A DNA stretch of 64,000 nt from Arachis hypogaea (Eukaryota; Streptophyta; Magnoliopsida; Fabales; Fabaceae): assembly GCF_003086295.3 (NCBI RefSeq), contig NC_092048.1, forward strand, positions 91,864,626 to 91,928,625, read 5' to 3'. The notes beneath the pieces are model-generated. The model made no database searches, was not told where the DNA came from, and saw nothing but the letters and a program-made list of their open reading frames with translations. This document shows positions 32,334 through 47,654 of the stretch, in pieces. The position numbers and the translations under genes were made by a program. Positions within the stretch are counted from its first letter, which is position 1, and every line of letters starts with the position of its first letter.

Positions 32334-34630
32334 ATCAACTAGAAGAAGTCACAAATTATAGCGTCAGCCAATGAATTTTGGAATATGCATACAAATCATA
32401 AGATGCAAAGATAATATTAGTAATCTAGATAAATATAATACTTTAGTTATTGAGTATTTATTTGTTAGGTTTGACGGATGTACTTCTTTAATTATTTTTG
32501 AATGACTTCTTAAATAGATATTTTCTACTTTGTGGCTTTACAATTTTTCTCTAATTCTATGCACTATATAAATATCTTAGTTTAAAAGAACTCATATTTT
32601 TATGATAAAGTAATGTCATTTTCATTTATTATTTCAACAATAATGTCATACAAATATTATGTCTTGTAAATTATATTTTATTTTATACAATTAATGTTTT
32701 AGAAAAAAGATTTTTTTCATTTTTTTTATTTGTTTGCATTCTATTTATATGTTTCCATGTATTTAAGATTTGAACTAGTTTGATAAAGGATCTTTCGAGC
32801 AATAAATTTTTTTCTTAAATCCTCTTATTTATATTTGTAAGGCGTATTTTAAACTTATTAAGGTCCAAAATCAGAAGAGATTTCAATTAATAGAGATTAA
32901 ACGAAATCTTTTTACCGTAACTATAATATTCTTGCTGCAAATATGACTGAAATTGTCAAATGCAAACTAGCAAATTAAAATATAGTATTTATTACAGTGG
33001 TTTATGTTAAATGTTCAAACATAAAAAATAGTTGCAGATTTCAAGTTTACTAAGACAAATGAATTTAATCATCACATTCAAACAATTTTTCTCCTCAAAT
33101 CCTAACATTATTAGTATGTATTCCTTGATTTTTTTATTATCTGTTATAATAAAAATCAGAAGTGAAAATAGGAGAAGAATAAGAAAATTGAATGAGAGAA
33201 AAATGAGAAATATTTTATTTAACATAACAAACTTTGTATTTCTTTCATTTCCATCTAAGAACTCCACCGATCTCCTCTTTTGCATTTTTGTAGCTTCATC
33301 CTCAACTTCTTCAAGTTGAGCAGTCCTCTTCATTAATAAATAATAAAAAATTAAACTAAATATTATAAATTAAATGGCTAGACATACAAAATTATTATTT
33401 TTAATGAACTCGCAAAATCACTTTCAAATACTAAATAAAACTTTGTATAATTAGTGTTTTTTCCTTTGTTCTCATCATTGACACTAATCTACACTACATA
33501 ATCATCTTGCTGCATTTGGTGACACTAATTAAGATTTAAACATTAAGTTCTACAATCTTCAAAAATTGAGAAAAAGTACAAAACAGTCATTTAATAACAA
33601 TCTACATACTAGTATATTTTTTTATTCTAAAAGAAAATTAAAAATATAAAAAAACGTTAAAAAATTGCTGCTATTTTTTTTTTCTAAAAAGCACAAAAAA
33701 ACGTATCCAACGAAAGTGTTTGAATTGCTAGACTTGGTAGTTAAATATTTAATGTTTAAAATATTATTATTTTGAGTAATATTTAATATTTTTTTTCTCA
33801 AAGCTGAGTACCTGTTATATAATTCGTAGCTAGTTGCTTCGATTTAGATATTTAATAAAGTGCTAATTGAGTCGATTTGTTATGACGCTCAACCTATTCC
33901 ATAAATTAAATTCATCTAATTCGATTTACCATGGAATATAAGTTTTATTATAGTGGGACTCACAATGAAAAAACAAAAATATAAGTTATATAAATTCTTT
34001 TAGTATAATTATCCAATAATACATTTTAAGTTCATGCTTTTAAATATTGCTAGCTAATTAATAATAAAAAAATAAAATTTAATTACTTTTTAGTATTCCT
34101 CAATATCCGTGAATTACTAAAAGATAAAAAAAATTATTTTTTCATTACACAATCAATTTTACGAATAAAGAATCGAAATGGAAAATTGCAAAATTAGAGA
34201 TTCTGACCTCGATTTTGTAATCAAAACAGTGGATTGTTTTTCTGAACACTATAATGAAAAAATTGGTTGGATCTTTGTTGATTGCTGCAACTGTGATTAT
34301 CAATTAATGATGAACAAATATTGGATATACAGATGGATAAAAAATAAAGAAAAATTGGATATTAAGTAGATGGATAACTGGAACAAAAACAATGAAAATT
34401 TTGATAATTAAGAAGATTGATAAGCGATTCCAATTATAGGATTGAGTAATTGATGATAGATTATTCACCAATTTATAATCTTAATATTAAAGAAAAGATA
34501 AGATTAGAGTATCTAAATCAAAATAAAAACTTAAAAATTGAAGATAGAATTTTAAAGATAAGATAAATGAATAATAAAATAATAATTTATAAATACCAGT
34601 AAAAAATTGAGAACGGCGTAACATATAACG
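32334..34630. other. AT-rich 3' part of duplicated unit, copy 2
   Basis: Contains the uninterrupted CACTA target (about 32960-32980), the minus-strand ORF 33007-33333 (108 codons, MKRTAQLEEVEDEATKMQKR start) and a small plus-strand ORF at 34178-34369. None is recognised. Confidence 0.55.
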
Positions 34631-35187
34631 TAGTGCACAATATAATCGATTGGATAACAAAACTAATCGATTGAATTGTGAAAATCCATATTGTTTTGAA
34701 GACTTAAATCGATTGGTTAACACAACCAATCAATTAAATTGTGGGGTCTCATATTACTTTGAAGCATTCAATCAATTGGGTAACATGAACAATCGATTGA
34801 AATAGAAAAAACCCACATTCTAAGCATTGTTCAATGGATTGTGTAAAAGTTACAATCGATTGATATTTGGAAAAACCATACTATCGTCCAACATTCAATC
34901 GATTGTTTTGTGGAAACATGAATTCCAATAGATTGAATTATGGAAAACCTAAAATTTAATCGATTGTTTTGTGAATCCAATCGATTCTAATTTGTTATTG
35001 TTTTTGTTTTTATTTTTTATTATTAATAAACATGATAGATGAATAATAAAATAATAATTTATAAAATAAAAAATAAATTTTATAATTAAATAATATATAA
35101 AGGATTAATTTGTAATTAAAATTAGATAAAGACTATTTAACAATTATTAAAAAACTTAAAAAACATGTTTTGTAATAGAACCATTTA
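34630..35187 (-). repeat. Right terminal inverted repeat with CAATCGATTG array
   Basis: Inverse of 19981-20640, for example AATCCAATCGATT at 34977-34989. It extends outward through an AT-rich stretch to CCATTTA at 35187. Beyond it, GGTCC...GGGACC (35190-35209) may be part of the true end. Confidence 0.85.
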
Positions 35188-35800
35188 GTGGTCCAAACTT
35201 TACGGGACCATCAAATCCGGTACCAATAAAAAGCATAAGCTTTTAAAAAATACAAACACCTCTTTCAAAAACTTTACCAAACAAAATCTATATTAAATAT
35301 TAATATATTATCTCATCATTTCACATTCATGTAAATCGGCTCCTTTTGAGCCATTTTTAATATTCTCTAAAGCTATTTTTTTATGTTAAACTTAAACCAA
35401 CCATTCCTTGCTATATTTGAAGACAAGTGTCACTATATATATGGTTAAAATGATAGATGTGTACATTTATCTTTGTGTTTAACTGCCTTAACATTTATCT
35501 TATTTAAAACATTTTTTGAAAAGTAATATTTCTAGTAATTATATTTCAATATAATAGTATAAAAAATTTATTTATTTATTATGTTAAAATATATTTTGTA
35601 AAATTTTTTGCAAAAAAGATAAATATAATTCTTTTAAAAAATTAACAATATTAAAGAATTAAAAAATATTTTTTCGTAGTATTTCATAGAATCCAAATAT
35701 ATACTTAACTAAAATGATTTTACTAAAATACCCTAAACAGTAAATAGTTGAAGATTATTGGTGGGGAAGCAAAATGACCCGTGTGAGAAATAGGAGGGGA
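35188..35800. other. AT-rich intergenic DNA
   Basis: I see no ORF, repeat pair or RNA gene. The last ~100 bp turns purine-rich (GGAGGGGAGGGAATTGG) and probably leads into the transcript start of the next gene. Confidence 0.5.
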
Positions 35801-35974
35801 GGGAATTGGAGAACGGAAAGGGGGAAGAAATTCCAGAGAAGTCTAGACCTCACTCGCTCTCCCTTTCTTCACTCTTCTATTCTTTCTGTATATTAAACTC
35901 TGCAAACGCATTCCCCTATCTGCGCATCATCGTAATCGTAATCCTAATCCGAAACCTAATCATCTTCTTCATCC

Positions 35975-36893
35975 ATGGCGGGATACAAACTGTTGAAGCG
36001 GAAAGGCATCGATCATGTTCCCGACGATTTCTACGATTTCCCTCTTTCTTCTCCCGCCACCAAGATTCGCCGTCTGGTTCGTCTTCTCTCTTTCTTTCGT
36101 TCTCATTGTTCATTCCAAGTTCCTCATCGGTTTATTAATGAATTAAATCGTGTTTTGTTAATTATGGTTGTGATCAGGATGGTGAGTTGCCGCCAATTGC
36201 AGAGGTGGAACTCGAACATGAACAACCCTTACCCATTCCAGCGGAAGCAGAAGCAGATGCTTCTCCACCTCCCAACGCAGAGAGAGCTCTCGTTCTCTTC
36301 AAGCCGCTAATGCATTCGTCATCTCCTTTCTCTCTCACCCTCGACTCTGATCTCCTCTCTCGATTCAAGAGTACGTCTCTCTCTTTCGCAAATTAATTAG
36401 TAGGCGACTTCATCCAATTCAATTCGAGATTCAAAATTCAGTTGACTTTACTCTTTAATTTGCTGCAGGGGAAGCGCATTGGTCAAAAGGTGATTCTGAT
36501 TGCGAGCGCCTCATAAAATCAGCGGTGGAGAAGGAAGAACAAGACAAGAGGAACCGTGGAATGGCTATTGTGCCTTGGGCACCCTCATCCAATTTCGCGC
36601 AAGGTTCCAACATTGCAAATACAGAGATGATGGAAGCTGATCACATGGGTCCAGAACCAGAAGAAGAACCATCCGTGATGATGGATGTAGAAAACCAACA
36701 AGAAGAAAATAATAGTTATTTTAAGTCTTCAAGTTCAACGCTAAATCTAAGTAATGGTGGTGGTGTTCTTGTTGGTGGAGTGGCAGCAACACCAGAAGGG
36801 TTCAACCAGTGGCAGCAACAGCAACAGCAGCATCATTGCTTGTGGCCACATCTTCCTCAAAACATGTCAACTCCAATCACATGGACACGTTGA
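35975..36893 (+). CDS. Conserved plant protein of unknown function (three exons, 239 aa)
   Basis: Exons 35975-36076, 36178-36370 and 36469-36893, joined at GT-AG introns (GTTCGT...GATCAG and GTACGT...CTGCAG), give an uninterrupted frame of 240 codons including TGA at 36891. The N-terminus MAGYKLLKRKGIDHVPDDFY followed by DFPLSSPATKIRRL looks like a conserved block; FSLTLDSDLLSRFK and the MAIVPWAP motif follow. The C-terminal half is acidic, then Ser/Gly and poly-Gln (WQQQQQQHH). No membrane segment or enzyme motif is visible. A basic start with PATKIRRL could act in the nucleus, but that is inference. It has a C/T-rich 5' UTR and converges on PECT1. Base composition is clearly richer in G+C than the surrounding DNA. 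Confidence 0.85.
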
Positions 36894-37688
36894 GACGCAA
36901 ATCACCTATTAGTTTCTACACGCCCTTCCTTTCATTGTAGTGCTACTAGATTGGAATAGAATGGGATTGCAATTTTTTTTTAGTTTTGCAGAGAATTGCA
37001 CCTTTTTCAATATCAAGGAATGGAATGTGGATAGGATTAGGCATGCCATGGGACTTGAGAGGATAGGACGGTAATCCTTTGTACTTATGTGGAAGGACCA
37101 TCCACTTTTAACCAAGAATTTCATGTTCTTATGTCGTCTTTGCCCCTCATGCTTCATCATTTAAACTTGTCATTGGCTAATGCTTAGCAGTACTAGATAT
37201 GAATTTTGCATTGGTATTTGTATTCGTGCCAACTCGATAAGGCTTTTCATAGATATGAATTACAGATTATTATTAAAAAAAAAAAAAGATTGCGTACATG
37301 TGCAAAGAAGGAGGAGGTCCTTTCAATTTTTATTACAAAAAGAAAATCCTTCTAAGAATGAATTAAATGGTTTTCCACAAATCCAAATCAAACAATCCAA
37401 AGGGCTTGGTTGGAGTTTTTTCTTTTAGGTTTGGAGCTTATAATTCAATTTTACAGGTACATCTCTGGTAAAACCAGAATCACAGCAAAATTAAATGCCA
37501 AAAAACTGGCAGGTCAATCATAAGGGAGCCTTTCAGACGACAATATAAATGGAAAGGTCATGATGTAATTCCTAAGTTACGGCCGAAAATATTGTTCTTC
37601 TATGTCATACTCTGTACTCTTCTTCCTTAAGAAAGTATATGTAGATATTCTTCTCTATCCAGCATCTCTATGATTCTATATATATATG
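36894..37688. other. Shared 3' intergenic region between convergent genes
   Basis: 795 bp with the 3' UTRs of both genes. There is an A run at 37276-37288 and no further coding signal. Confidence 0.5.
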
Positions 37689-40910
<3,222 letters not shown>

Positions 40911-40929
40911 CTGAGCTTAATATTATTAA

Positions 40930-40950
40930 TATTAATATATATATACGTCA
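40930..40950 (-). promoter_or_regulatory. Candidate PECT1 TATA box
   Basis: TATATATATTAATATT on the minus strand lies about 30-40 bp upstream of the probable transcript start near 40900. It follows a TGACGT motif. Placement is inferred from the UTR only. Confidence 0.4.
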
Positions 40951-40959
40951 CTTTTGAAA

Positions 40960-41420
40960 AGGGAAAATTTTTAAAGTAACCAAAAATAAACAAAGGCAGA
41001 AGTTATCACTTATTAGTTATGGACAATGTAAATATTAAATAATGTAAATAATAGATATATCGGAAATTATTAGGTGTGTAGATAATTATTTTAATATTAA
41101 GATTTAGGTAAATAATTTAAAAATATTGAAATATTTTTATTTTATTAGATTAATTTTAAAATTTATTGTTCACATTGTTCACAAAAATTATTCTCTACCT
41201 AATAAAATCCATTAGTTATTACTAGTCCAAAATATCTCTCCTTTTTAACTGTTAACGATTTATATTATTTTATTAATTTTTTTATTGAATTTCATTTTCT
41301 ACCGTTGTTCTTATAAGGTATCTGTAAATTTTATCTTATTTTAATATTAAAAATTATTATTATTTTAAAATTCGATTCTGTTGTCCACCATATGGCTACT
41401 GGTAGTTTTTCTATGTTTAT
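40960..41420. other. AT-rich intergenic DNA upstream of PECT1
   Basis: No gene or repeat structure seen. Confidence 0.5.
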
Positions 41421-41430
41421 ATATAACTTT

Positions 41431-41728
41431 GACTAAATAGTTAAAATCGTTCCTAAAAGATACTTCGATCTTCATTTTGGTTTTCGAAAGATAAAGTTAA
41501 TCGAAATTATCCCAAGAGATACACATTGGTCATGTTAGTCTTTCCATCAGTTGGATAATGACGTGTCACATTAAGTACCACGTGGCATATGATGACGTGG
41601 GAGGCTAATACCACGTGTCATAAGATGATTGGTTGACGTGTCAGCTTAATGACAGTTAACATACATAAATTTTGATTTTGAGCATATAACTTTGTTTAGG
41701 TTAACAAATACATACATTTCAATTTTGA

Positions 41729-41788
<60 letters not shown>

Positions 41789-42337
41789 CAAAATGTAATA
41801 ATGTAAGAAAAATATTTTAGAATAGAAAAAAATAAGAGAGATTTTGACAAGATTTAAAAGAGAGAGATAATTTTATTGAAAAATTTTTTAGGAAGAAAAG
41901 ATATAATTACTAATTTTTTTATTGTCAATTACATTTCTATTAAAATTAGTAGTATCAAAAAATATTTTAAATTTAATATTATCAAAAAAAAATAAAAAAA
42001 ATTATATAAGGACTAATTTGATTAATTTTTAAAATTTCAGGGATGAAAATGACTTACGTCTGAACTTTTAAGGACTATTTTGATTATAAATAACTTTTTT
42101 ACATGTCAAGTGCCACGTGGCATACCACGTGTCACTGAGCTGACACGTCAACCAATCATCTTGTGACATGTGGCATTAGCCCCCACGTTATCATATGCCA
42201 TGTGGCACTTAACGTGACACGTCATCATCCAACTGACGAAAGGACTAACATGACCAATCGTATATCTTTCGAGGACGATTTCGATTAACTTTATCTTTCG
42301 AGAACCAAAATGAAGATTGGGGTTTGGCTATTTACTC
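41431..42337. mobile_element. Mutator-type MITE, 907 bp, 10 bp target duplication
   Basis: Terminal inverted repeats of about 250 bp start GACTAAATAG (41431) and end CTATTTACTC (42337). The element is flanked by ATATAACTTT on both sides (41421-41430 and 42338-42347), a perfect 10 bp duplication, the size expected for Mutator-like elements. No coding capacity. Each arm carries several ACGTG cores (for example CCACGTGGCA at 41578, CCACGTGTCA at 41611 and GCCACGTGGC at 42112). Confidence 0.9.
41731..41787. repeat. (AT)n microsatellite inside the MITE
   Basis: About 28 uninterrupted AT units. Confidence 0.98.
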
Positions 42338-42347
42338 ATATAACTTT

Positions 42348-43097
42348 TTAGGATTCTATATATATAAATATACACCCCCTTTTGTATTCAAGTTTTGATA
42401 TATTTCTCCTATAATATTTGTGATCAAATTATAAAGTTTAAATATAATTAAAAATCTAGATAATAAAATATGTAATTAACTTTAGTCACAATTAGTTAAT
42501 AGGTACCGTCTTATTGACCTCAGTTAATTTTGTTAAAAAATTACAAAAATTCCCATATTTTTCATAGTAATAGTACTCCTATTCAATAATTGTAACTTGG
42601 AAGGAACTCTCATAAAAAAATAAAATAAAAAACATTGTCCTAGACAAAGAATAGACTTATTAGTTGTCAGTAGGGTGTTCATGTCCCAAATTGAAACCAG
42701 TTGATTTGATATAGACTCAAAAGTCAGTTGGATCTTTTATAAAATTTGAAGTTGATGCAATAACAATTTGAAATACGGAATATTATTATTAAGGTTGTGT
42801 TTTTAATACTAATAAAAAGATCCAGGACCTACTAACATTCTAGAACACAATATTATCTCTGGAGACGTGACTAGAACGTTACTTCCTATGAACAGATTCT
42901 ATTCCATGACTGCTTGTTTGAAAAAAAAAATATGGTAGAAATGGTAAATGGTCAAGGGAAACCACCGAATCGGGGAAAATAAGAAAGCAACTAAATAAGG
43001 AGGATGTTTTTTTTTTTTAATTACAAGCGAGTTTAAAGTCTAAAAAAAAAGAGAAAAAAACTACGAATCACAAGCTAACGAGTTAAAGAAATCGTTT
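42348..43097. other. AT-rich intergenic DNA
   Basis: Homopolymer runs but no ORF or repeat pair that I can identify. Confidence 0.5.
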
Positions 43098-43589
43098 TGC
43101 CATCAATAAAATGTATTAGAGGCTCTTTGAGAATCAGAAAATAGAGTAGAAATCAAAGAATGAGAAAGAGAGAGTGAGAGAGAAAGTGTGGGAGAGATTA
43201 ATGATTTCATTATGAAGATCAGTAAAAATAATCACATCTGACATTTATTACACTGCAGCTTAGTATTTACACTAGCTTAACGTTTTGGAAACATTTCAAG
43301 TGTACTGGAAGTATCAGTGCTCCAATTATTTTAACCGTTGATCTAAATTATAAAAAATATATATAATATATATTAATTAAAATCAACGGTTAAAACAACT
43401 GGTGCATCAGTACTCTTCGGTGTACTTAAAATGTTTCCTAAGGTTTTAGTCATAACAATCACATGCTCTACTCTTGTAACTATTTCTCAATAGAATTACC
43501 CGCTCAATTAAATCATTAGCTGTTATTAACTGTCATGAACTAACACCTCTTTTAGCTTTTACTTTTTTTCTTTACTGTTATGCCTAACA
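43098..43589 (-). mobile_element. 3' LTR of degenerate copia element
   Basis: On the minus strand the LTR starts TGTTAGGCATAACAG at 43589, directly after the polypurine tract GAGGGAGGAGGGGAGA (43590-43605). The far end near TTGATGGCA (43098) is an estimate. A MITE sits inside (43287-43438). Confidence 0.65.
43287..43438. mobile_element. 152 bp MITE with ~60 bp inverted repeats
   Basis: Arms GGAAACATTT...TTTAACCGTTGATC and its inverse enclose an AT spacer. Flanks TAACGTTTT (43278-43286) and TAAGGTTTT (43439-43447) match at 8 of 9 bases, a Mutator-type duplication. Confidence 0.85.
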
Positions 43590-43607
43590 TCTCCCCTCCT
43601 CCCTCAA

Positions 43608-46359
43608 ACTGAGGGATGGTTGCTCAACCAACCTTAAATTGGGCTGAAAATGAAGGAAGGCATTTTGGGACACCGACTTTGTAAGTAAATCGACAATCTG
43701 ATCATATGATGGTATATAAATTACATGTGCTTGCTGCTGGACTACTCGGTTGTGTACAAAGTGCAGGTCAATCTCAAAATATTTCGATTGGTTATGCAGA
43801 ATTGGATTTCTACTCATGAAGACAGTGCTTTGATTATCACAATTAAAATGTAGGAGAAGGGCCTAGAGGTAGATGCATCTCATACAAGAGCTTTTGTATC
43901 CAAATAATATCAGTCATGACATCAACTAAGGCATGGAACTCTGCCTCTATGCTAGACTTGGACACTGAGACTTGTTTGCGGCTGGACTAGCAAATGAGAT
44001 TGGAACCCAGAAAGACACAGAACTCAATGGTGGACTTCCTAACAACTGGATCAGCTACCCAGTCGGAGTAACAAAACCATCAGGCTTTCGTTTCACCCGA
44101 AACACCCACCTACAACCAATGGGTTCAATGCCTGAGGATGCATCCATCAATTTTCACGTTTTACATTTCAATAGGGTCGCATACTCTTCGTCCATCGCTG
44201 CCTTTCAATGGGAAGAGTGTAGAGCTTGAGCTACTAATGTTGGTTCAGTTTGTGTAAGATCTAGGTTCAAGTGAGGAAGCTGCAAGTTGTACATCTTTGG
44301 TTTGAAAATACCAACTCTTCCTTTTGTGATCATAAGGTGTACTTTGCCTACATTGGGGACTAATGCAACAGCAATTTCCTCAGGCAGTTCTTCAGTTAAC
44401 CCTGCACTTCTCAAGAGAAACACAGAAGTAGAAGTAAAGTCACAAGAATTAACAACTAAATTGACATGTATCAATACAAATAGCATTAGTAACAAAGTCG
44501 GGCTGAGGTGTGAGAGGTGGTTGTGGAGGAAAAGGTTGGGAGGGTGAGGCTGGTGTAGGTTGAATGACTTGGTGTAAGGGTGTTGTGACTGAAGGGTCTG
44601 TACCAGACACTTGGTTAACTGCATTGTTAGACTGTTGTGGTGAGTGAGGAGTAAGATTTGCTAGTTATGTTGATGTGGTATGGGTAATTTCTATAAGAAT
44701 TGAGGTTGGTTTTGATAGATGTAGAACTGAATCTTTGAGGGTTGGTTGTTTGTTAAAGAAGATGCTTTGATAAGGGAATTCTTCTTCATTAAACAAAACA
44801 TGCCTGGAGATGTAAAGCTTCTTAAATGGTGAGAGACTTTGTAGCCCTTGTGTTATGAGGAGTACCCAAGAAATAGACACTTGTGAGTGTTATAATGTCT
44901 AAGTTGCGGGTAATAGGAGCAGCAAAAAATTCTTAGAAATTTATAATCTGGTGCTTTGTTGTGTAACAATTCAAAAGGAGACTTCTGGTTAGTGATAGGC
45001 GAGGGAAGCATATTGATGAGGTGTGTAGTAGTGAGGCATGCCTCATCCCAAAACTTTAGAGGCATGGATGCTTGAGATAGATGTGTAAGGGCAGTCTCTA
45101 TTATGTGTCTATGTTTTCTTTTGGCACGTCTATTCTGTTGATGTGTGTAGGGGCAACTAAGTCAGTAAGCAATACCATTCTCTATGAAGAACTGTGTCAA
45201 GGTGCAAAGTGTATTCTTTTCCATTATTAGTTTGAATAGTCTTTATTTTGTGGCCAATTTTATTTTCCATGAGAAGCTTAAACTGTTTGAAAGCTTGAAG
45301 TGATTGTGCTTTGTTGTGCAGAAGGTATATGCACATGTACCTAGTCTTAGCATCTATGAAAATAATGTAAAATCTGGATCCAGAAATGCTGGTAATAGGG
45401 GCTGGACCCCAGAGATCGGAATAAACCAGTTCCAATGGAGTATTATAAGCTGTTGTGGAGTCAAAAAAAGGAAAATTGTGATGTTTACACTCACAACATG
45501 CATTACACAAAGTATCATTTGAGCTTTTATTCAATTCATTAGTGTCAACATTACATTGTTTTAACACTCTTTCAATCACAGCAACAGCTGGATGACCTAA
45601 TCTTTGGTGCCATACATTTAATTGAAAGACTGACTTATTGGAGCTAGCACCATTGGCTGCTGCCCCTGAACCTTCTAAATTTAAGGGAATACAATCAGAG
45701 ATAGTGACATTACAGACTCTATCTAAGGTTGTGGTTTGGTTTGATGGACAATGAGGTGTATGTGTGTTACTTAATAGTTTATTTTGGTTGTGCCTTACCA
45801 TTCTGCCAGGTTGTGCTGCCCTTGCAAGCACTCCAATATTATCAAACTTGTAGAGACCACCTCTAAGGGATTTTCTTAGCAACACTTTCCTGGTCTCCTG
45901 AGATTTCACAAAGCAGTCAAATCGGTAAAATTTAAAGAACACTTGGTTATCCAATGCAAACTGGCCACACTTATAAGGTTCTTGGTGATGGTTGGGACAT
46001 GTAAGAGGTTAAGCAGTTTAAATTACTGAGGGCTTGATTCATGGAATAGGACAATTTTGCTAATGCTATTTATATTCATACCTTGGCCATTAGCTGTAAA
46101 GACTTGCTCCATTCCTTCATACTCTGAGCTTGCAACCAAGTTATTCTCCTCAAAGGTCAAGTGATGGAAAGTGCTAGTATCCAAATACCATGCTTTGTCT
46201 GTGAGTGAGGTTGGAGGTGGTGCTGCTGCCAGTAATGCTTAAGCTTGTGAAGTTGGTTGTGGCCTATGAAATAAAGAGGAAGGAGGAGGTGGCATGGTAA
46301 TGGTATTTTCATGAGGTTTTTGAAAATCTTGATTAAACTTGTGGTAGCACTCACACACA
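43608..46359 (-). pseudogene. Ty1/copia gag-pol remnant with most of RT deleted
   Basis: Reading from 46359 downward: a protease-like segment where the usual DSGA active site is DTST (WYLDTSTFHHLT, about 46180), GAG-pre-integrase with WHQRLGHP (about 45610), integrase core (LVYSDLWGP, about 45430, and a decayed second motif), integrase tail (CLFLGYS, about 44870), then a long variable region and the RT start GCRWVFRVKRKPDG (about 44100). Only about 60 bp later a decayed RNase H follows, then its C-terminus (DLHFVHNRVV, PSYDQIVDLLTKSVS, 43750-43650). The RT catalytic core is missing. There are many stops and frameshifts, and the 5' LTR is absent, lost where the gypsy LTR abuts at 46360. Confidence 0.85.
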
Positions 46360-47654
46360 TGGTGTGCAAATTAGGATTTCGCACAGCTTAACCGGCAAGT
46401 ACACCAGGTCATCCAAGTAATACCTTAGGTGAGTGAGGGTCGATCCCAAGATGATTGTCGGACTGAGCAAACAATGGTCGTTAGGTTGGACTTAGTCAAG
46501 TGAATTAGAAAAAGGGTTGGTGAGTCAATTCGCATAAAAACAGTAAATAAGCAAGTAAAGAGAATAATAAAGGGTTTGGTGTGAAAACAGAATGAGAAAA
46601 CAGTTAAGCCTTTGAAGATGTTTATCTTTCCGAATTAAAAGTTCTTACCAACTATTTTAACAATGCATGATTTATTTCATGGTAAATTGTAAGTGTCTAA
46701 ACCCTAATCTCTTAGTGATTTAGCCTCCTCTAACCTTCATTAACCGCCACTCTCGTGGTCACTTAATTCTGATTAGAGGGTTAAGTTCAAAAACTAGTTT
46801 ATGGCCACAAAAATCCTAATTACCCAAAGCTAACAGGATTATATGTCACATATCCCAATTAGTTCATGTAATTAGCAATTTAGGAGAAATTTGTTTTCAA
46901 GCTGTAGTTCAAGTGAGATAACTCTCTCGAGAATCACAAGAACTCATGTAGAATAAGGGTCATACCTTCGTTCCACCCAAATTCATAAGATTAAGAACGA
47001 AAACAATCATTAGAATTGAATCAAAACATTAATTAAAATAGAAGAATAATAGTTTTAATCTATAGAAATAAACAGAGCTCCTAACCTTGTCCAAGAGGTT
47101 TAGTTGCTCATACTTACAGAGAAAACAGGGTTCTGAAAAGTGCGAAAGGAAGAAGATCCGAATCACAAGTGATCTTTTCCCTAATATACTAACCTAATTT
47201 GATACGGAAATAAAATAGAATAATAAATCCTAAGACTAAAAGATATTGCTTGTAAATAAAAATTACAAAAGAAAAATAAAATAAAACTAATAAATGTTAA
47301 ATCCACTTGGAAGCCCAAAGAGGGGATGAATCCAGCCTGCTGCTGGCGTTAAATGCCAAGTTGGGCGTTTAACGCCCCAACGGGAGCATACGCTTCTGGT
47401 TCTAGGTCCCCTGCTGGCGCTAAATGCCAGGTGGCCGTTTAGCGCCCAAGGAGGGTGCTGCCAACATTTTTCTTTTTAGCTCCAAACTCTGCCAATTGCT
47501 CCAAATTTCACCTAAAATCATAAAAAATACCAAAACAACTCAAAGTAGCATCTAAAAGGGATTTTTTGCACTAAAATCAAGTAAAACTAAATAAAATCTA
47601 ACTAAAAACAATTGGAAAATGCTAAGAAAAAAGGGTATAAGATGCCACGCATTA
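46360..47654 (-). mobile_element. Minus-strand Athila-like LTR (~1.3 kb)
   Basis: Its plus-strand left end TGGTGTGC...GGTCGATCCCA matches the inverse of the 3' end of the LTRs at 5918 and 15574. Its right end is GCCACGCATTA at 47654, preceded on the minus strand by AAGTTTGGTATTG, as in A and B. The first two bases are TA, not TG. Palindromes of the GGCGTTnAACGCC type are at 47343-47450. Confidence 0.75.

Larger units (their letters stand above)
19981..35187. mobile_element. Large element with long terminal inverted repeats (15.2 kb composite)
   Basis: The sequence from 19981 inward (TAAATGGTCCCATTACAAAA) is repeated inverted ending at 35187. The match continues for about 0.6 kb on each side, apart from a ~100 bp indel near 20180-20280. 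Between the arms lie two direct copies of a ~3.97 kb unit: 20757-31030 (minus the 6305 bp CACTA) and 31030-35004. The outermost limits are uncertain: the left end contains a duplicated 17 bp host sequence (TAAGCGCCATTACATAC at about 19914 and 19962), and no clean target duplication is visible. Superfamily is not assigned; a Mutator-like or foldback element is possible. No transposase is recognised. Confidence 0.75.

Noticed and set aside
35188..35240. Extending the right inverted-repeat arm to GGGACC or GGTACC
   Set aside because: No matching sequence at the left end beyond 19981 except the short GGACC at about 19938; boundary left conservative.
43972..44547. Plus-strand ORFs over the copia remnant
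   Set aside because: Antisense to recognisable copia RT and linker sequence.
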